From Ornithinimicrobium pekingense DSM 21552 (lineage in GTDB: Bacteria > Actinomycetota > Actinomycetes > Actinomycetales > Dermatophilaceae): a stretch of 64,000 nt of DNA. Below the pieces are notes generated by a model. That model was given only the letters and a program-made list of their open reading frames with translations. It was not told the DNA's origin and made no database searches. Position 1 is the first letter of the stretch, and the number at the start of each line of letters is the position of its first letter. Made by a program: the position numbers and the translations under genes. Positions 8,651 to 18,499 of the stretch are shown here, in pieces. The stretch is from NCBI RefSeq assembly GCF_000421185.1, contig NZ_ATWJ01000012.1, forward strand, positions 62,001 to 126,000, in the 5' to 3' direction.

Positions 8651-8935
8651 ATGTCCGACCAACCCCAACCCGTTGCCTCTCTCTGGGAGTGGCAGTTTCA
8701 AGGGCTGTGCCGCAGCACGAACCCCGACACGTTCTTCCACCCCGAGGGTGAGCGCGGTCCGTCGCGACGCCGCCGGGACGCCCGAGCTGTCGCCATCTGT
8801 CAGGAGTGCCCCGTCATCACCCAGTGCCGGGAGCACGCCCTCTCCGTCCGCGAGCCCTACGGGGTGTGGGGCGGCATGACCGAGGAAGACCGCGAGGAGT
8901 ACTACCGAAAGCAGGTCCGCGAAGCGACGGCCTGA
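8651..8935 (+). CDS. WhiB-family Fe-S transcriptional regulator (WhiB3/WhiD-like)
   Basis: A 94-residue protein with the four cluster-binding cysteines Cys20, Cys50, Cys53 and Cys59 (ICQECPVITQC) and the beta-turn GVWGG at 71-75. The segment LWEWQFQGLCRS..FFHPEGERGPSR and EPYGVWGG resemble WhiB3/WhiD members more than WhiB1 or WhiB2 (from memory of the family). Such proteins bind a [4Fe-4S] cluster and act with the principal sigma factor in redox sensing. The ATG at 8651 is preceded by GGAGGAGG at 8636-8643; a longer in-frame ATG upstream has no such site and would add unrelated sequence. It is monocistronic and followed by a strong hairpin. A possible SigH/SigR-like promoter lies upstream. 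Confidence 0.93.
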   Translation: MSDQPQPVASLWEWQFQGLCRSTNPDTFFHPEGERGPSRRRRDARAVAICQECPVITQCREHALSVREPYGVWGGMTEEDREEYYRKQVREATA

Positions 8936-8973
8936 TACTGACCGACAGCACGACGCCGGGTTCCCAGTCACGA

Positions 8974-9011
8974 GACGTCGGCTGCTCCACGGGGGTGGAG
9001 CAGCCGACGTC
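8974..9011. terminator. Strong terminator-like hairpin downstream of the WhiB gene
   Basis: A perfect 17-bp inverted repeat (8974-8990 pairs with 8995-9011) with a GGGG loop. There is no T tract, as is common for GC-rich actinobacterial terminators. It lies between the convergent WhiB and ABC-F genes and could serve both. Confidence 0.75.
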
Positions 9012-9091
9012 CGTCGTGCGCGGGGTGCCCGGTCATGCACAGCTCCGCGGCCGGGGTGCTGCGGCCCGGTTGCTCCCCACTCACGTACCCA

Positions 9092-9133
9092 TCTTGTGGA
9101 GCACGCGTGATGCATCCTGCGTTCTCGACAAGA
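9092..9133. repeat. Imperfect inverted repeat around ATGCAT
   Basis: TCTTGTGGAGCACGCGTG (9092-9109) and the complement of 9116-9133 match at about 14 of 18 positions around a central ATGCAT. It could be a second terminator arm for the ABC-F gene or a protein-binding site. Nothing in the sequence decides between these. Confidence 0.4.
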
Positions 9134-9144
9134 GCAGTACGTGA

Positions 9145-9184
9145 GTCGCAGAGGGCGGCCGTGCGTCGCAGAGGGCGGCCGTGC
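9145..9184. repeat. Perfect 20-bp tandem duplication
   Basis: Units 9145-9164 and 9165-9184 are identical (beginning GTCGCAGAGG, ending GGCCGTGC), followed by a partial third start (GACGC). It lies just downstream of the ABC-F stop codon in non-coding DNA and is probably a recent slippage event. Confidence 0.85.
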
Positions 9185-9199
9185 GACGCGCGGGACGGC

Positions 9200-10879
<1,680 letters not shown>

Positions 10880-11054
10880 AGAGCACATCCTCCCTGAAGC
10901 CGCGCCCGGCCGACGTCGCGGTCCCGGTGCCGGACCCGCGAGTCCACCTCGCGCCCGGGCAACCGTCCCGTGCGGGGGAAGCTTCCCCGGCACTGGAGCC
11001 GTCCCCCGGCGCTGGAGGTTTTCGCAGGTCTCGCCCACCTTTGATACAACAGAC

Positions 11055-11074
11055 AACTGACGCAACGTCAAGTT
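11055..11074. promoter_or_regulatory. Imperfect palindrome between the ABC-F and symporter genes
   Basis: AACTGACG and CGTCAAGTT flank CAA, an inverted repeat with a one-base bulge. Its right arm contains TTGACG on the minus strand, a possible -35 box for the ABC-F gene. It may be an operator, but no regulator gene is adjacent. Confidence 0.35.
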
Positions 11075-11097
11075 CCCCCACCGTCCGGAGATCCCGC

Positions 11098-12057
11098 ATG
11101 CCCACGACCGTCCAGCCCGCCCCGCCGACGTCGACCGAGGAGGCCAGCGCACGGCGCGCGGTCACGGTCTTCCCCCTGCTCATCCTCGCCGGCGCCGCGG
11201 CCGCGTTCTTCGCCCCCGGCGCCTTCGACGGCTGGTCGGCCTACGTCGTCCCGGCGCTCATGGTGATCATGTTCGGGATGGGCCTGACGCTGACGCTGCC
11301 CGACTTCGCCCTCGTCGCACGCCGGCCGCTGGTCGTGCTGCTCGGCGTCGCCCTGCAGTACACCGTGATGCCGCTGCTCGCCCTGGGCATCGCCACCGGC
11401 CTGGACCTGCCGCCCGCCCTGGCGGCCGGCCTGATCCTCGTCGGCTGCGTGCCCGGCGGCACCTCCTCCAACGTCGTGACCTACCTGGCCCGCGGCGACG
11501 TCGCGCTGTCGGTGACGATGACCGCCGTGTCCACGCTGCTGGCCCCGCTCCTGACCCCGTTCATCACGCTGTGGCTGGCCGGGCAGTACCTGCCGGTGCC
11601 CGTCGGCGACATGGCCACCTCGATCTTCCAGATCGTCGTCGTCCCGATCGCGGCCGGCCTCGTCCTGCGGGCGGTCCTGCCCCGCGTGGTCGACCGGGTG
11701 CAGCCGGCGCTGCCGTGGATCTCGGTGCTGGCCATCACCTTCGTCGTCGTCGCGGTCGTCGCCGCGTCCAGCGCCGCCCTCGCCGCGGCCGGCCTGACCC
11801 TGGTGCTCGCGGTCGTCCTGCACAACGGCCTCGGGTATGCCGTCGGCTACGGCCTGGCCACCGCGCTCAAGGTCCCCGTCGCCTCGCGCCGCGCCGTCTC
11901 CGTCGAGGTGGGTATGCAGAACTCCGGCCTGGCCTCGGGCCTGGCCACCCAGTACTTCTCCCCCGAGGCCGCGCTGCCCGGCGCGATCTTCTCGGTGTGG
12001 CACAACATCTCCGGCGGCCTTCTCGCCTCGCTGTGGGGGCGTCGCCCGACCGGCTGA
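11098..12057 (+). CDS. Bile acid:sodium symporter family transporter
   Basis: Membrane protein of 319 residues, almost entirely hydrophobic, with about nine or ten membrane segments. Family marks include FGMGLTLTLPDF early on, GCVPGGTSSNVVTYLARGDVALSVTMT in the middle (the conserved GG..SN crossover region), and the C-terminal VEVGMQNSGLASGLATQYFSPEAALPGAIFSVWHN. These are typical of the BASS/SBF family, whose members carry bile acids, pantoate, pyruvate or other organic anions with sodium. The substrate here is unknown. The ATG at 11098 has CGGAG eight bases upstream. A perfect palindrome that could terminate transcription follows it. Confidence 0.9.
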   Translation: MPTTVQPAPPTSTEEASARRAVTVFPLLILAGAAAAFFAPGAFDGWSAYVVPALMVIMFGMGLTLTLPDFALVARRPLVVLLGVALQYTVMPLLALGIATGLDLPPALAAGLILVGCVPGGTSSNVVTYLARGDVALSVTMTAVSTLLAPLLTPFITLWLAGQYLPVPVGDMATSIFQIVVVPIAAGLVLRAVLPRVVDRVQPALPWISVLAITFVVVAVVAASSAALAAAGLTLVLAVVLHNGLGYAVGYGLATALKVPVASRRAVSVEVGMQNSGLASGLATQYFSPEAALPGAIFSVWHNISGGLLASLWGRRPTG

Positions 12058-12073
12058 CCGGCGGGCGGCGTGT

Positions 12074-12093
12074 CCGACGCCGCGCGGCGTCGG
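12074..12093. terminator. 20-bp perfect palindrome after the symporter gene
   Basis: An 8-bp perfect stem (CCGACGCC) closes on a GCGC loop at 12074-12093. It sits 16 bases after the symporter stop and just before the presumed -10 box of the next gene, so it most likely ends transcription. An operator role for the next gene is possible. Confidence 0.55.
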
Positions 12094-12104
12094 CCCGACG
12101 GCGG

Positions 12105-12110
12105 TAGCGT
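12105..12110 (+). promoter_or_regulatory. Putative -10 box (TAGCGT) for the NhaC-type gene
   Basis: TAGCGT fits the actinobacterial TAnnnT -10 pattern and lies 33 bases before the ATG at 12144, which has its own GGAAGG site. No clear -35 box is visible. Confidence 0.4.
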
Positions 12111-12143
12111 GCCTGCACACCCGTCGCCGCGGAAGGCCCCGCC

Positions 12144-13763
12144 ATGACCGAGAACATGCCGTTCCTGACCGTCCTGCCGCCGGTGCTGGCGATCGTGCTG
12201 GTGATCGCCACCCGCAAGGTGCTGCTCAGCCTCGGCGCGGGCGTGCTCGCCTGCGCCCTGCTGGTGGCCGACCTGTCCCCGCTGCCCACGCTGCGGCTGG
12301 TGTGGGACGCCTTCTCCGGGATCTTCTGGGAGGAGGGTGCGATCAACACCTACTACGTCTACATCCTCGTCTTCACCCTGCTGCTCGGCATCATCGCCGC
12401 CCTGGTGATGATGGCCGGCGGCAGCAGCGCCTTCGCCGACTGGGCGCTGGAGCGGATCCGCACCCGCCGCGGCGCCACCGTCCTGCCGGCGGTGCTGGGC
12501 ATCGTCATCTTCATCGACGACTACTTCAACGCCCTCGCCGTCGGCCAGGTGTCCCGGCCGGTCACCGACCGCATGCACGTGTCGCGCGCCAAGCTGGCCT
12601 ACCTCATCGACTCGACGTCGGCGCCGGTCGCGGTGCTGGCCCCCTTCTCCAGCTGGGGCGCCAGCATCATCGGCATCATGGCCCCGATCGTCGCCGGGTC
12701 GGCGCTGGCGGTCAGCGACGTCGAGGCCTTCCTCGGCGCCGCGGCCATGAACTACTACGCGATCGGCGCCGTGCTGCTCGTCTGGGTCGTCGTGCTGCTG
12801 CAGCTCGACCTCGGTCCGATGCGCACGGAGGAGCGACGCGCCATCCGTGAGGGGAAGACCTACGACGCCTCCGAGGAGGTGCCCGGCGAGCTGGCCGAGG
12901 ACCTGCCCGTGCACGAGCCGGGCGCCAAGCGGGCCCTGGTCGTGCCCTTCCTCGTCCTCGTCGCCGGCGTGCTCGGCGGGATCGTGTGGACCGGCTACCA
13001 GGCGGGCGGCAGCTGGGCGGTCCTGGACGTGCTGGCCAACACCGCGGTGACCGACGCCCTGCTCTGGGGCGGCCTGCTCGGCACCGCGGTCGCCCTCTAC
13101 TACTACGTCCGCTACACCACCTCCAACCCCCGCTTCTCCCCCTCGACGCTCGGCCGGGGCCTGTGGGAGGGCGTCTCCTCGATGCTCCCGGCCGTCTACA
13201 TCCTGCTGCTGGCCTGGATGCTGGGCTACCTCATCGGCGAGCTCGGCACCGGCGAGTACCTCGGCGGCCTCGTCGAGCGCACCGACCTGCCGGCCTCCTG
13301 GCTCATCCCGCTGATGTTCGTGCTCGCCGGCGCGATGGCCTTCTCCACCGGCACCTCGTGGGGCTCCTTCGGCATCCTGCTGCCGATCGCCGGCCAGATC
13401 ATGAACACCGTCGAGGGCGGCCCCGAGCTGCTGCTGCCGGCCTTCGGCGCGGTGCTCGCCGGCGCGGTGTGGGGCGACCACTGCTCCCCCATCAGCGACA
13501 CGACGATCCTGTCCAGCACCGGCGCCGGCTGCAACGTCATCACGCACGTCACCACCCAGCTGCCCTACGCGGTGGTCGGGGCGCTCGTCGCCCTCCTAGG
13601 GTATGTCGTGTTCGCCGTCACCCTGAGCACCTGGCTCGGTCTGCTCGCCGTCGCCGTCGGCCTCGTCGTGGTCGGCGTCCTGGCCAAGGTGGTGTCCACG
13701 CGGCTCGAGGATGAGATCCCCGAGGACGAGCAGGCCGACATCAGGACCGCCTCGGCGTCCTGA
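12144..13763 (+). CDS. nhaC: NhaC-family Na+/H+ antiporter
   Basis: Polytopic membrane protein of 539 residues. Diagnostic stretches are VLGIVIFIDDYFNALAVGQVSRPVTDRM, with the charged IDDYFN segment, SAPVAVLAPFSSWGA, FSTGTSWGSFGILLPIA and GAVWGDHCSPISDTTILSSTGAGC. These are strongly conserved in the NhaC/MleN group, which exchanges cytoplasmic sodium or organic acids for protons. Roughly eleven to thirteen hydrophobic segments are visible, with a charged cytoplasmic loop at about 228-265. The start has GGAAGG ten bases upstream. It is likely a separate transcription unit. Malate/lactate antiport (MleN-like) is an alternative to simple sodium export. Confidence 0.9.
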   Translation: MTENMPFLTVLPPVLAIVLVIATRKVLLSLGAGVLACALLVADLSPLPTLRLVWDAFSGIFWEEGAINTYYVYILVFTLLLGIIAALVMMAGGSSAFADWALERIRTRRGATVLPAVLGIVIFIDDYFNALAVGQVSRPVTDRMHVSRAKLAYLIDSTSAPVAVLAPFSSWGASIIGIMAPIVAGSALAVSDVEAFLGAAAMNYYAIGAVLLVWVVVLLQLDLGPMRTEERRAIREGKTYDASEEVPGELAEDLPVHEPGAKRALVVPFLVLVAGVLGGIVWTGYQAGGSWAVLDVLANTAVTDALLWGGLLGTAVALYYYVRYTTSNPRFSPSTLGRGLWEGVSSMLPAVYILLLAWMLGYLIGELGTGEYLGGLVERTDLPASWLIPLMFVLAGAMAFSTGTSWGSFGILLPIAGQIMNTVEGGPELLLPAFGAVLAGAVWGDHCSPISDTTILSSTGAGCNVITHVTTQLPYAVVGALVALLGYVVFAVTLSTWLGLLAVAVGLVVVGVLAKVVSTRLEDEIPEDEQADIRTASAS

Positions 13764-13814
13764 GGCCGCACGCCGGCCCGCCGGACGGGCGACGCACCGA
13801 CAGACCGCCACAGG

Positions 13815-13820
13815 TAGGGT
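13815..13820 (+). promoter_or_regulatory. Putative -10 box (TAGGGT) for the aldose epimerase gene
   Basis: TAGGGT fits the TAnnnT pattern and lies 31 bases before the ATG at 13852. The -35 region is not recognisable. Confidence 0.4.
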
Positions 13821-13851
13821 CCGAGCGTTCACGCCCGAGGAGGAGGAACGC

Positions 13852-14742
13852 ATGAGCATCCACGGCACCGTCGTCGACCTGCGCGCCGGCGGCTACGCGG
13901 CACAGGTGGGGCAGGTCGGGGCGACCCTGCTCTCCCTCACCCACGACAGGCACCGGCTCGTCGACCCGGTCCCGCTCGACGGTCTCGACGACGCCTGGCG
14001 CGGACGCACGCTCGTGCCGTGGCCCAACCGGGTGGCCGGCGGCCGCTACCAGGTGGGCGGGGAAGCGTACGAGCTCCCGGTCAACGAGCACGAGACCGGG
14101 GCCGCGCTGCACGGCCTCGGCGCCTTCCAGCGGTGGGAGCTCGTGGAGCGCACCGGCAGCAGCGCCACCTGGGCGCTGGAGCTGCCGGCCGCCTACGGCT
14201 ACCCCTTCCAGGTGCGGTGCGTGACGACCTACGCCCTCGACGCCGACAGCGGGCTGTCCGTCACGGTCGAGGGGACCGCCGTGGGCCCGTCGGCCGCCCC
14301 CTTCGGCGCCTCCACCCACCCCTACCTGACCTGCGACGGCCGGCCGCTCGACGAGTGCCGCGTGAGCCTGCCGGCCGCGTCCGTGCTGCTCACCGACGAC
14401 CGAGGGACACCGACACGGCTGGTGCCGGTGGCCGAGGCGGACCTCGACCTGGGGGCGCCGACCGCGCTCGACGGGGTCACGGCCGACCACGCCTTCACTG
14501 ACCTGCCGCGGTCGTGGGCTGTCGAGCTGACCCACCCGACGTCGCCGGGCGTGCGGCTCGACAGCGACGCCCCGTGGGTGCAGCTCTACACCGGCGAGCG
14601 CATCGGGCGGCGCGCCGCGGCGGTCGAGCCGATGACCTGCCCGCCGGACGCCTTCAACCGCGACCCCGACGGCGTCCTGCTCCGCCCGGGCGAGAGCCGG
14701 GCGGTGTCCCTGCGGATCAGCGTGCTCAGCCCGGGCGGCTGA
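13852..14742 (+). CDS. Aldose 1-epimerase (mutarotase) family protein
   Basis: Cytoplasmic protein of 296 residues of the galactose-mutarotase superfamily. Visible motifs are GRTLVPWPNRVAGGRY, ETGAALHGLGAFQRWEL (with the first conserved His), PFGASTHPYLTCDG (second His) and VEPMTCPPDAFNRDPDGVLLRPGES, which carries the usual late 'EPMT..P.AFN' signature. These enzymes interconvert alpha and beta anomers of sugars. The location beside the arabinose locus suggests a pentose substrate, which is inference. The ATG follows GAGGAGGAAC. Its last 17 bases overlap the end of the convergent LacI-type gene. Confidence 0.9.
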   Translation: MSIHGTVVDLRAGGYAAQVGQVGATLLSLTHDRHRLVDPVPLDGLDDAWRGRTLVPWPNRVAGGRYQVGGEAYELPVNEHETGAALHGLGAFQRWELVERTGSSATWALELPAAYGYPFQVRCVTTYALDADSGLSVTVEGTAVGPSAAPFGASTHPYLTCDGRPLDECRVSLPAASVLLTDDRGTPTRLVPVAEADLDLGAPTALDGVTADHAFTDLPRSWAVELTHPTSPGVRLDSDAPWVQLYTGERIGRRAAAVEPMTCPPDAFNRDPDGVLLRPGESRAVSLRISVLSPGG

Positions 14743-15823
14743 GGCTCTCCTGCGGCGCGCGGGCGGTGGCCGCGCCGCCGCCGGCGGTTCCCGGCGTCGT
14801 CGCGTCGCTGCCGGCCGCACCCGCAGGCGCTCCGGTGCTGCGCCGCACGACCAGGGCGGGCGAGACCAGCACCTCCGGCTCGACCTCCGTGCCCTCCACC
14901 AGCCGCACGAGCTGCTCGATGCCGACCTCGCCGGCGCGGCGGAACTCCTGCTCGACCGTCGTCAGCGGCGGGTAGTACCACCCGCTCTCCGGGGTGTTGT
15001 CGTAGCCCACGACGCTGACGTCCTCGGGCACCCGCAGCCCGCTCTCGCACAGCGCGGACAGCACCCCTAGCGCCATCTGGTCGTTGGCGACGTAGACGGC
15101 CGTCACGCCGGCGTCGCGCAGGGCCGGCCACGCCTCGTAGCCGGAGCGGGCCGACCAGTCGCCGTCGGCCTTGCCGGCCGGCGCCAGCCCGGAGGCGGCC
15201 AGCACGCTCTCGAAGCCCACGGTGCGCAGCCGCGCCTCCGACCAGTCCGGGGGGCCGGCGACGAGCCCGATCCTGGTGTGGCCCAACGAGACCAGGTGCT
15301 CGGCCGCCAGCTCGCCACCGTGCACGTTGTCGCTGGCGACCAGCGGACGGCCGGGCAGCCTGGCCTCCAGCGCCAGCACCGGCAGCTCCCGCGGGATCAC
15401 CGAGTCGACCAGCCCGGCCTGCTCGTCGGTCGGGGCGACCACGACCAGCCCCTCGACGTCGCGCTGCAGCAGGTCGTCGAGCAGGCCGCGGGCCTGGTCC
15501 AGGCCCAGACCGGCCAGAGAGACGGTATGCGGCGTGTAGCCGCGGGCGCGGGCCGCGGCCTCCACGCCCTGGATCGTCGACATCGGGCCGAAGTAGGGGC
15601 CGACGAACGTCACCACCCCGATCACCCGGCTGCGACGGGCGGCGAGGCTGCGGGCGGAGGCGCTGGGGCGGTAGCCCAGCCGCGCCATCGCCTCGCGGAC
15701 CCGCTCGGAGGTGCCGGCCGCCACGTTGGGGGCGTCGTTGATGACCCGCGAGACCGTCTGGTGCGAGACCCCCGCCTCGCGCGCCACGTCATACATCGTC
15801 GGGCGCCGCCTCGCTGCTGCCAT
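14726..15823 (-). CDS. LacI-family repressor, probably of the L-arabinose operon
   Basis: A 365-residue repressor. The N-terminal helix-turn-helix reads TMYDVAREAGVSHQTVSRVIND (9-30), followed by the hinge region and a periplasmic-binding-like sensor domain (EGLVVVAPTDEQ, VASDNVHGGELAAEHLVSLGHTRIGLVAGP, VYVANDQMALGVL, VVGYDNTPES). It is divergent from araB, and two LacI-style AGCGCT operators lie in the shared promoter, so it most likely represses araBDA and the importer in the absence of arabinose. Many bacteria use AraC or a GntR-headed AraR here; a LacI-type regulator is a known alternative in actinobacteria. ATG 15823 has GGAAGG at good distance. The C terminus (about 30 residues) is a low-complexity Ala/Gly/Thr tail, and the gene end overlaps the epimerase gene by 17 bases. 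Confidence 0.92.
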   Translation of the reverse strand: MAAARRRPTMYDVAREAGVSHQTVSRVINDAPNVAAGTSERVREAMARLGYRPSASARSLAARRSRVIGVVTFVGPYFGPMSTIQGVEAAARARGYTPHTVSLAGLGLDQARGLLDDLLQRDVEGLVVVAPTDEQAGLVDSVIPRELPVLALEARLPGRPLVASDNVHGGELAAEHLVSLGHTRIGLVAGPPDWSEARLRTVGFESVLAASGLAPAGKADGDWSARSGYEAWPALRDAGVTAVYVANDQMALGVLSALCESGLRVPEDVSVVGYDNTPESGWYYPPLTTVEQEFRRAGEVGIEQLVRLVEGTEVEPEVLVSPALVVRRSTGAPAGAAGSDATTPGTAGGGAATARAPQESLSRPG

Positions 15824-15882
15824 GCCGCCATCCTTCCACGGTCCGACCGCGCCGCCGTGACGAGATCGTGATCTGGGAGGGC

Positions 15883-15913
15883 TTGACACGTCCCAGATTG
15901 TGAGCGCTAACGT
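15883..15913 (+). promoter_or_regulatory. Promoter of the arabinose operon
   Basis: TTGACA at 15883-15888 is a consensus -35 box. The -10 lies at 15906-15913 (GCTAACGT, TAnnnT at 15908). The first operator copy covers this -10, which fits direct repression. Confidence 0.65.
15898..15912. promoter_or_regulatory. LacI-type operator 1 upstream of araB
   Basis: TTGTGAGCGCTAACG is a near-palindrome around the AGCGCT core, overlapping the -10 box. The core is 24 bp from that of the second copy. Confidence 0.7.
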
Positions 15914-15922
15914 ACCCCCATA

Positions 15923-15937
15923 CGTGAGCGCTCACAA
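15923..15937. promoter_or_regulatory. LacI-type operator 2 upstream of araB
   Basis: CGTGAGCGCTCACAA contains the perfect 12-bp palindrome GTGAGCGCTCAC. It lies just downstream of the presumed transcription start. Confidence 0.7.
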
Positions 15938-15989
15938 CCGTCCGTCCGGAGGGCTGGAGCGCCGACCTCAACGGCGAGGAAGGAGACCG

Positions 15990-17774
15990 ATGAACCCCGC
16001 CGCAGCCCCCCGGTCGACCCCAGGCACCCCCGGCGACGCGCTCGTCGTGGGGGTCGACTACGGCACCCTCTCGGGCCGCGCGGTCGTGGTCCGGGTGCGC
16101 GACGGGCAGATCCTCGGCTCCGCCGTCCACGCCTACCCGCACGCGGTGATGGAGCGCGAGCTGACCGCCGGCCCGGCGGCCGAGGCCGGCTCGCCGCTCG
16201 CGCTGCCCCCGGACTGGGCGCTGCAGGTGCCGGGCGACTACGTCGAGGTGCTCAAGGTCGCGGTGCCCGAGGCGCTGCGGCAGGCGCAGGCCGAGCACGG
16301 GGCGCGCGCCGAGCAGGTCGTGGGCATCGCCACCGACTTCACCGCCTGCACGATGGTGCCGACCACCGAGGACGGCACGCCGCTGTCGGAGCTGCCGGGC
16401 CTCGGCGACCGCCCGCACGCCTACGTCAAGCTGTGGAAGCACCACGCGGCGCAGCCGCACGCCGACCTCGTCAACGCCGTGGCCCACGAGCGCGGCGAGC
16501 CGTGGATCGCCCGCTACGGCGGCCTCATCTCCTCGGAGTGGGAGTTCGCCAAGGGGCTGCAGCTGCTCCAGGAGGACCCCGAGCTCTACGACCGGATGCG
16601 GCACTGGGTCGAGGCGGCCGACTGGATCGTCTGGCAGCTGAGCGGCACCTACGTGCGCAACGCCTGCACCGCCGGCTACAAGGGCATCCTGCAGGAGGGG
16701 TCCTACCCCTCCCGCGACTTCCTCGCCGCGCTCGACCCGGCCTTCGCCGGCTTCGTCGACGACAAGCTGGCCCACCCGGTCGGCCCGCTCGGCGCCCGCG
16801 CCGGCTCGCTGACCGCGCAGGCGGCCGCGTGGACCGGCCTGCCGGAGGGCATCGCGGTCGCGGTCGGCAACGTCGACGCCCACGTCACCGCGCCGGCGGC
16901 CAACGCCGTCGAGCCCGGCCAGATGGTCGCGATCATGGGCACCTCCACCTGCCACGTGATGAACGGTGACGCCGTCCGTGAGGTCCCGGGCATGTGCGGG
17001 GTCGTCGACGGCGGCATCGTCGAGGGCCTGTGGGGCTACGAGGCCGGGCAGTCCGGCGTCGGCGACATCTTCGGCTGGTTCGTCGACCACGGGGTCCCGG
17101 CCGGCTACCACGAGCAGGCGGCTGCCCGCGGCATCTCCACCCACGAGCTGCTCACCGAGCTGGCCGCCGACCAGCAGGTCGGCCAGCACGGCCTGGTCGC
17201 CCTCGACTGGCACTCCGGCAACCGCTCGGTCCTCGTGGACCACGAGCTGTCCGGCCTCGTCCTCGGCCAGACGCTGGCCACCCGCGCCGAGGACGTCTAC
17301 CGGGCGCTGCTGGAGGCCACCGCCTTCGGCACCCGGGTCATCGTCGAGGCCTTCGACGCCTCGGGGGTCCCGGTGACCGAGCTCATCGTGGCCGGCGGCC
17401 TGCTCAAGAACCGCCTGCTCATGCAGATCTACGCCGACGTCACCCGGCTGCCGCTGTCGACGATCGCCACCGACCAGGGGCCAGCGCTCGGCTCGGCCAT
17501 CCACGCCGCGGTCGCCGCCGGCGCCTACCCCGACGTCCGCGCCGCGGCCGCCGCGATGGGCAAGGTCGACCGCGCCGTCTACACCCCCGACGAGGGCCGG
17601 GCACGGCTCTACGACCGTCTCTTCGCGGAGTACCGCCTGCTGCACGACCACTTCGGCCGCGGCGGCAACGACGTCATGCACCGGCTGCGGGCCTACCGGC
17701 GCGAGGCCCTCGCCGCCGGCCCCGCGCCGCGCCCCACGCGCGAGCCCGCCGCCGTCGGGACGGAGGCGCCGTGA
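15990..17774 (+). CDS. araB: L-ribulokinase
   Basis: FGGY-family sugar kinase of 594 residues that phosphorylates L-ribulose to L-ribulose 5-phosphate. It begins [18 protein letters not shown], with the AraB-specific early segment. Further marks are [40 protein letters not shown], the ATP-site region [14 protein letters not shown], and [39 protein letters not shown]. Length and motifs match AraB and not XylB. The start has AGGAAGGAG five to seven bases upstream. It is first in araB-araD-araA and overlaps araD by four bases (GTGA). Confidence 0.96.
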   Translation: MNPAAAPRSTPGTPGDALVVGVDYGTLSGRAVVVRVRDGQILGSAVHAYPHAVMERELTAGPAAEAGSPLALPPDWALQVPGDYVEVLKVAVPEALRQAQAEHGARAEQVVGIATDFTACTMVPTTEDGTPLSELPGLGDRPHAYVKLWKHHAAQPHADLVNAVAHERGEPWIARYGGLISSEWEFAKGLQLLQEDPELYDRMRHWVEAADWIVWQLSGTYVRNACTAGYKGILQEGSYPSRDFLAALDPAFAGFVDDKLAHPVGPLGARAGSLTAQAAAWTGLPEGIAVAVGNVDAHVTAPAANAVEPGQMVAIMGTSTCHVMNGDAVREVPGMCGVVDGGIVEGLWGYEAGQSGVGDIFGWFVDHGVPAGYHEQAAARGISTHELLTELAADQQVGQHGLVALDWHSGNRSVLVDHELSGLVLGQTLATRAEDVYRALLEATAFGTRVIVEAFDASGVPVTELIVAGGLLKNRLLMQIYADVTRLPLSTIATDQGPALGSAIHAAVAAGAYPDVRAAAAAMGKVDRAVYTPDEGRARLYDRLFAEYRLLHDHFGRGGNDVMHRLRAYRREALAAGPAPRPTREPAAVGTEAP

Positions 17775-18499
17775 GCCTCACCGCATACCCGCAGGCCGTG
17801 CGGGAGGAGGTCGCCCGCGTGCGCGAGGTCGTCGCGCGGCTGCACGCCGAGCTGCCCCGCTGGGAGCTGGTCGTGTGGACCGCCGGCAACGTCTCGCAGC
17901 GCGTGGAGGGCGCCGACCTGTTCGTCATCAAGCCCAGCGGCGTCGGCTACGACGAGCTCACCCCGGAGGCGATGGTGGTGTGCGACCTCGACGGCACCCT
18001 CGTCGACGGCGACCGCTCCCCCTCCTCCGACACCGCCGCCCACGCCTACGTCTACCGGCACCTGCCCGAGGTCGGCGGCGTCGTCCACACCCACAGCACC
18101 TACGCGACCGCCTGGGCCGCGCGGGGCGAGGAGATCCCCTGCGTGCTGACGATGATGGCCGACGAGTTCGGCGGGCCGGTCCCGGTCGGGCCGTTCGCCC
18201 TCATCGGCGACGACTCGATCGGCCGCGGCATCGTCGAGACCCTGCACCGCTCCCGCAGCCGCGCCGTGCTCATGCAGAGCCACGGCCCCTTCACCGTCGG
18301 CCCGGACGCCCGCGCCGCCGTCAAGGCCGCCGTGCTCGTCGAGGAGGTCGCCCGCACCGTGCACGTCGCCCGCCAGCTCGGCGACCCGCTGCCGATCCCG
18401 CAGGCCGACGTCGACCGCCTCTACGAGCGCTACCAGAACGTCTACGGCCAGCGACCGTCCACCACCACCGACCGCCACACGCAGGAGACCCACGCATGA
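17771..18499 (+). CDS. araD: L-ribulose-5-phosphate 4-epimerase
   Basis: Class II aldolase/epimerase fold, 242 residues. It converts L-ribulose 5-phosphate to D-xylulose 5-phosphate using a metal held by histidines. The metal-binding [14 protein letters not shown] motif, the early [27 protein letters not shown] and the later [21 protein letters not shown] are all present and typical of AraD. The GTG start overlaps the araB stop and there is an ATGA overlap with araA, so all three are translationally coupled. The order B-D-A resembles other Gram-positive loci. Confidence 0.95.
   Translation: MSLTAYPQAVREEVARVREVVARLHAELPRWELVVWTAGNVSQRVEGADLFVIKPSGVGYDELTPEAMVVCDLDGTLVDGDRSPSSDTAAHAYVYRHLPEVGGVVHTHSTYATAWAARGEEIPCVLTMMADEFGGPVPVGPFALIGDDSIGRGIVETLHRSRSRAVLMQSHGPFTVGPDARAAVKAAVLVEEVARTVHVARQLGDPLPIPQADVDRLYERYQNVYGQRPSTTTDRHTQETHA

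Noticed and set aside
9145-9184. Tandem 20-bp units considered as a start of a CRISPR array
   Set aside because: There are only two full units with no spacers and no cas genes nearby.
10880-11152. N-terminal extension of the ABC-F protein by about 90 residues
   Set aside because: It would cross the divergent promoter region, is Arg/Pro-rich without family resemblance, and the GTG at 10879 has a well-placed GGGAGG.
12074-12093. 20-bp palindrome considered as an operator for the NhaC-type gene
   Set aside because: No regulator gene is adjacent, and its position just after the symporter stop with a GCGC loop fits a terminator better; the operator idea is not excluded.
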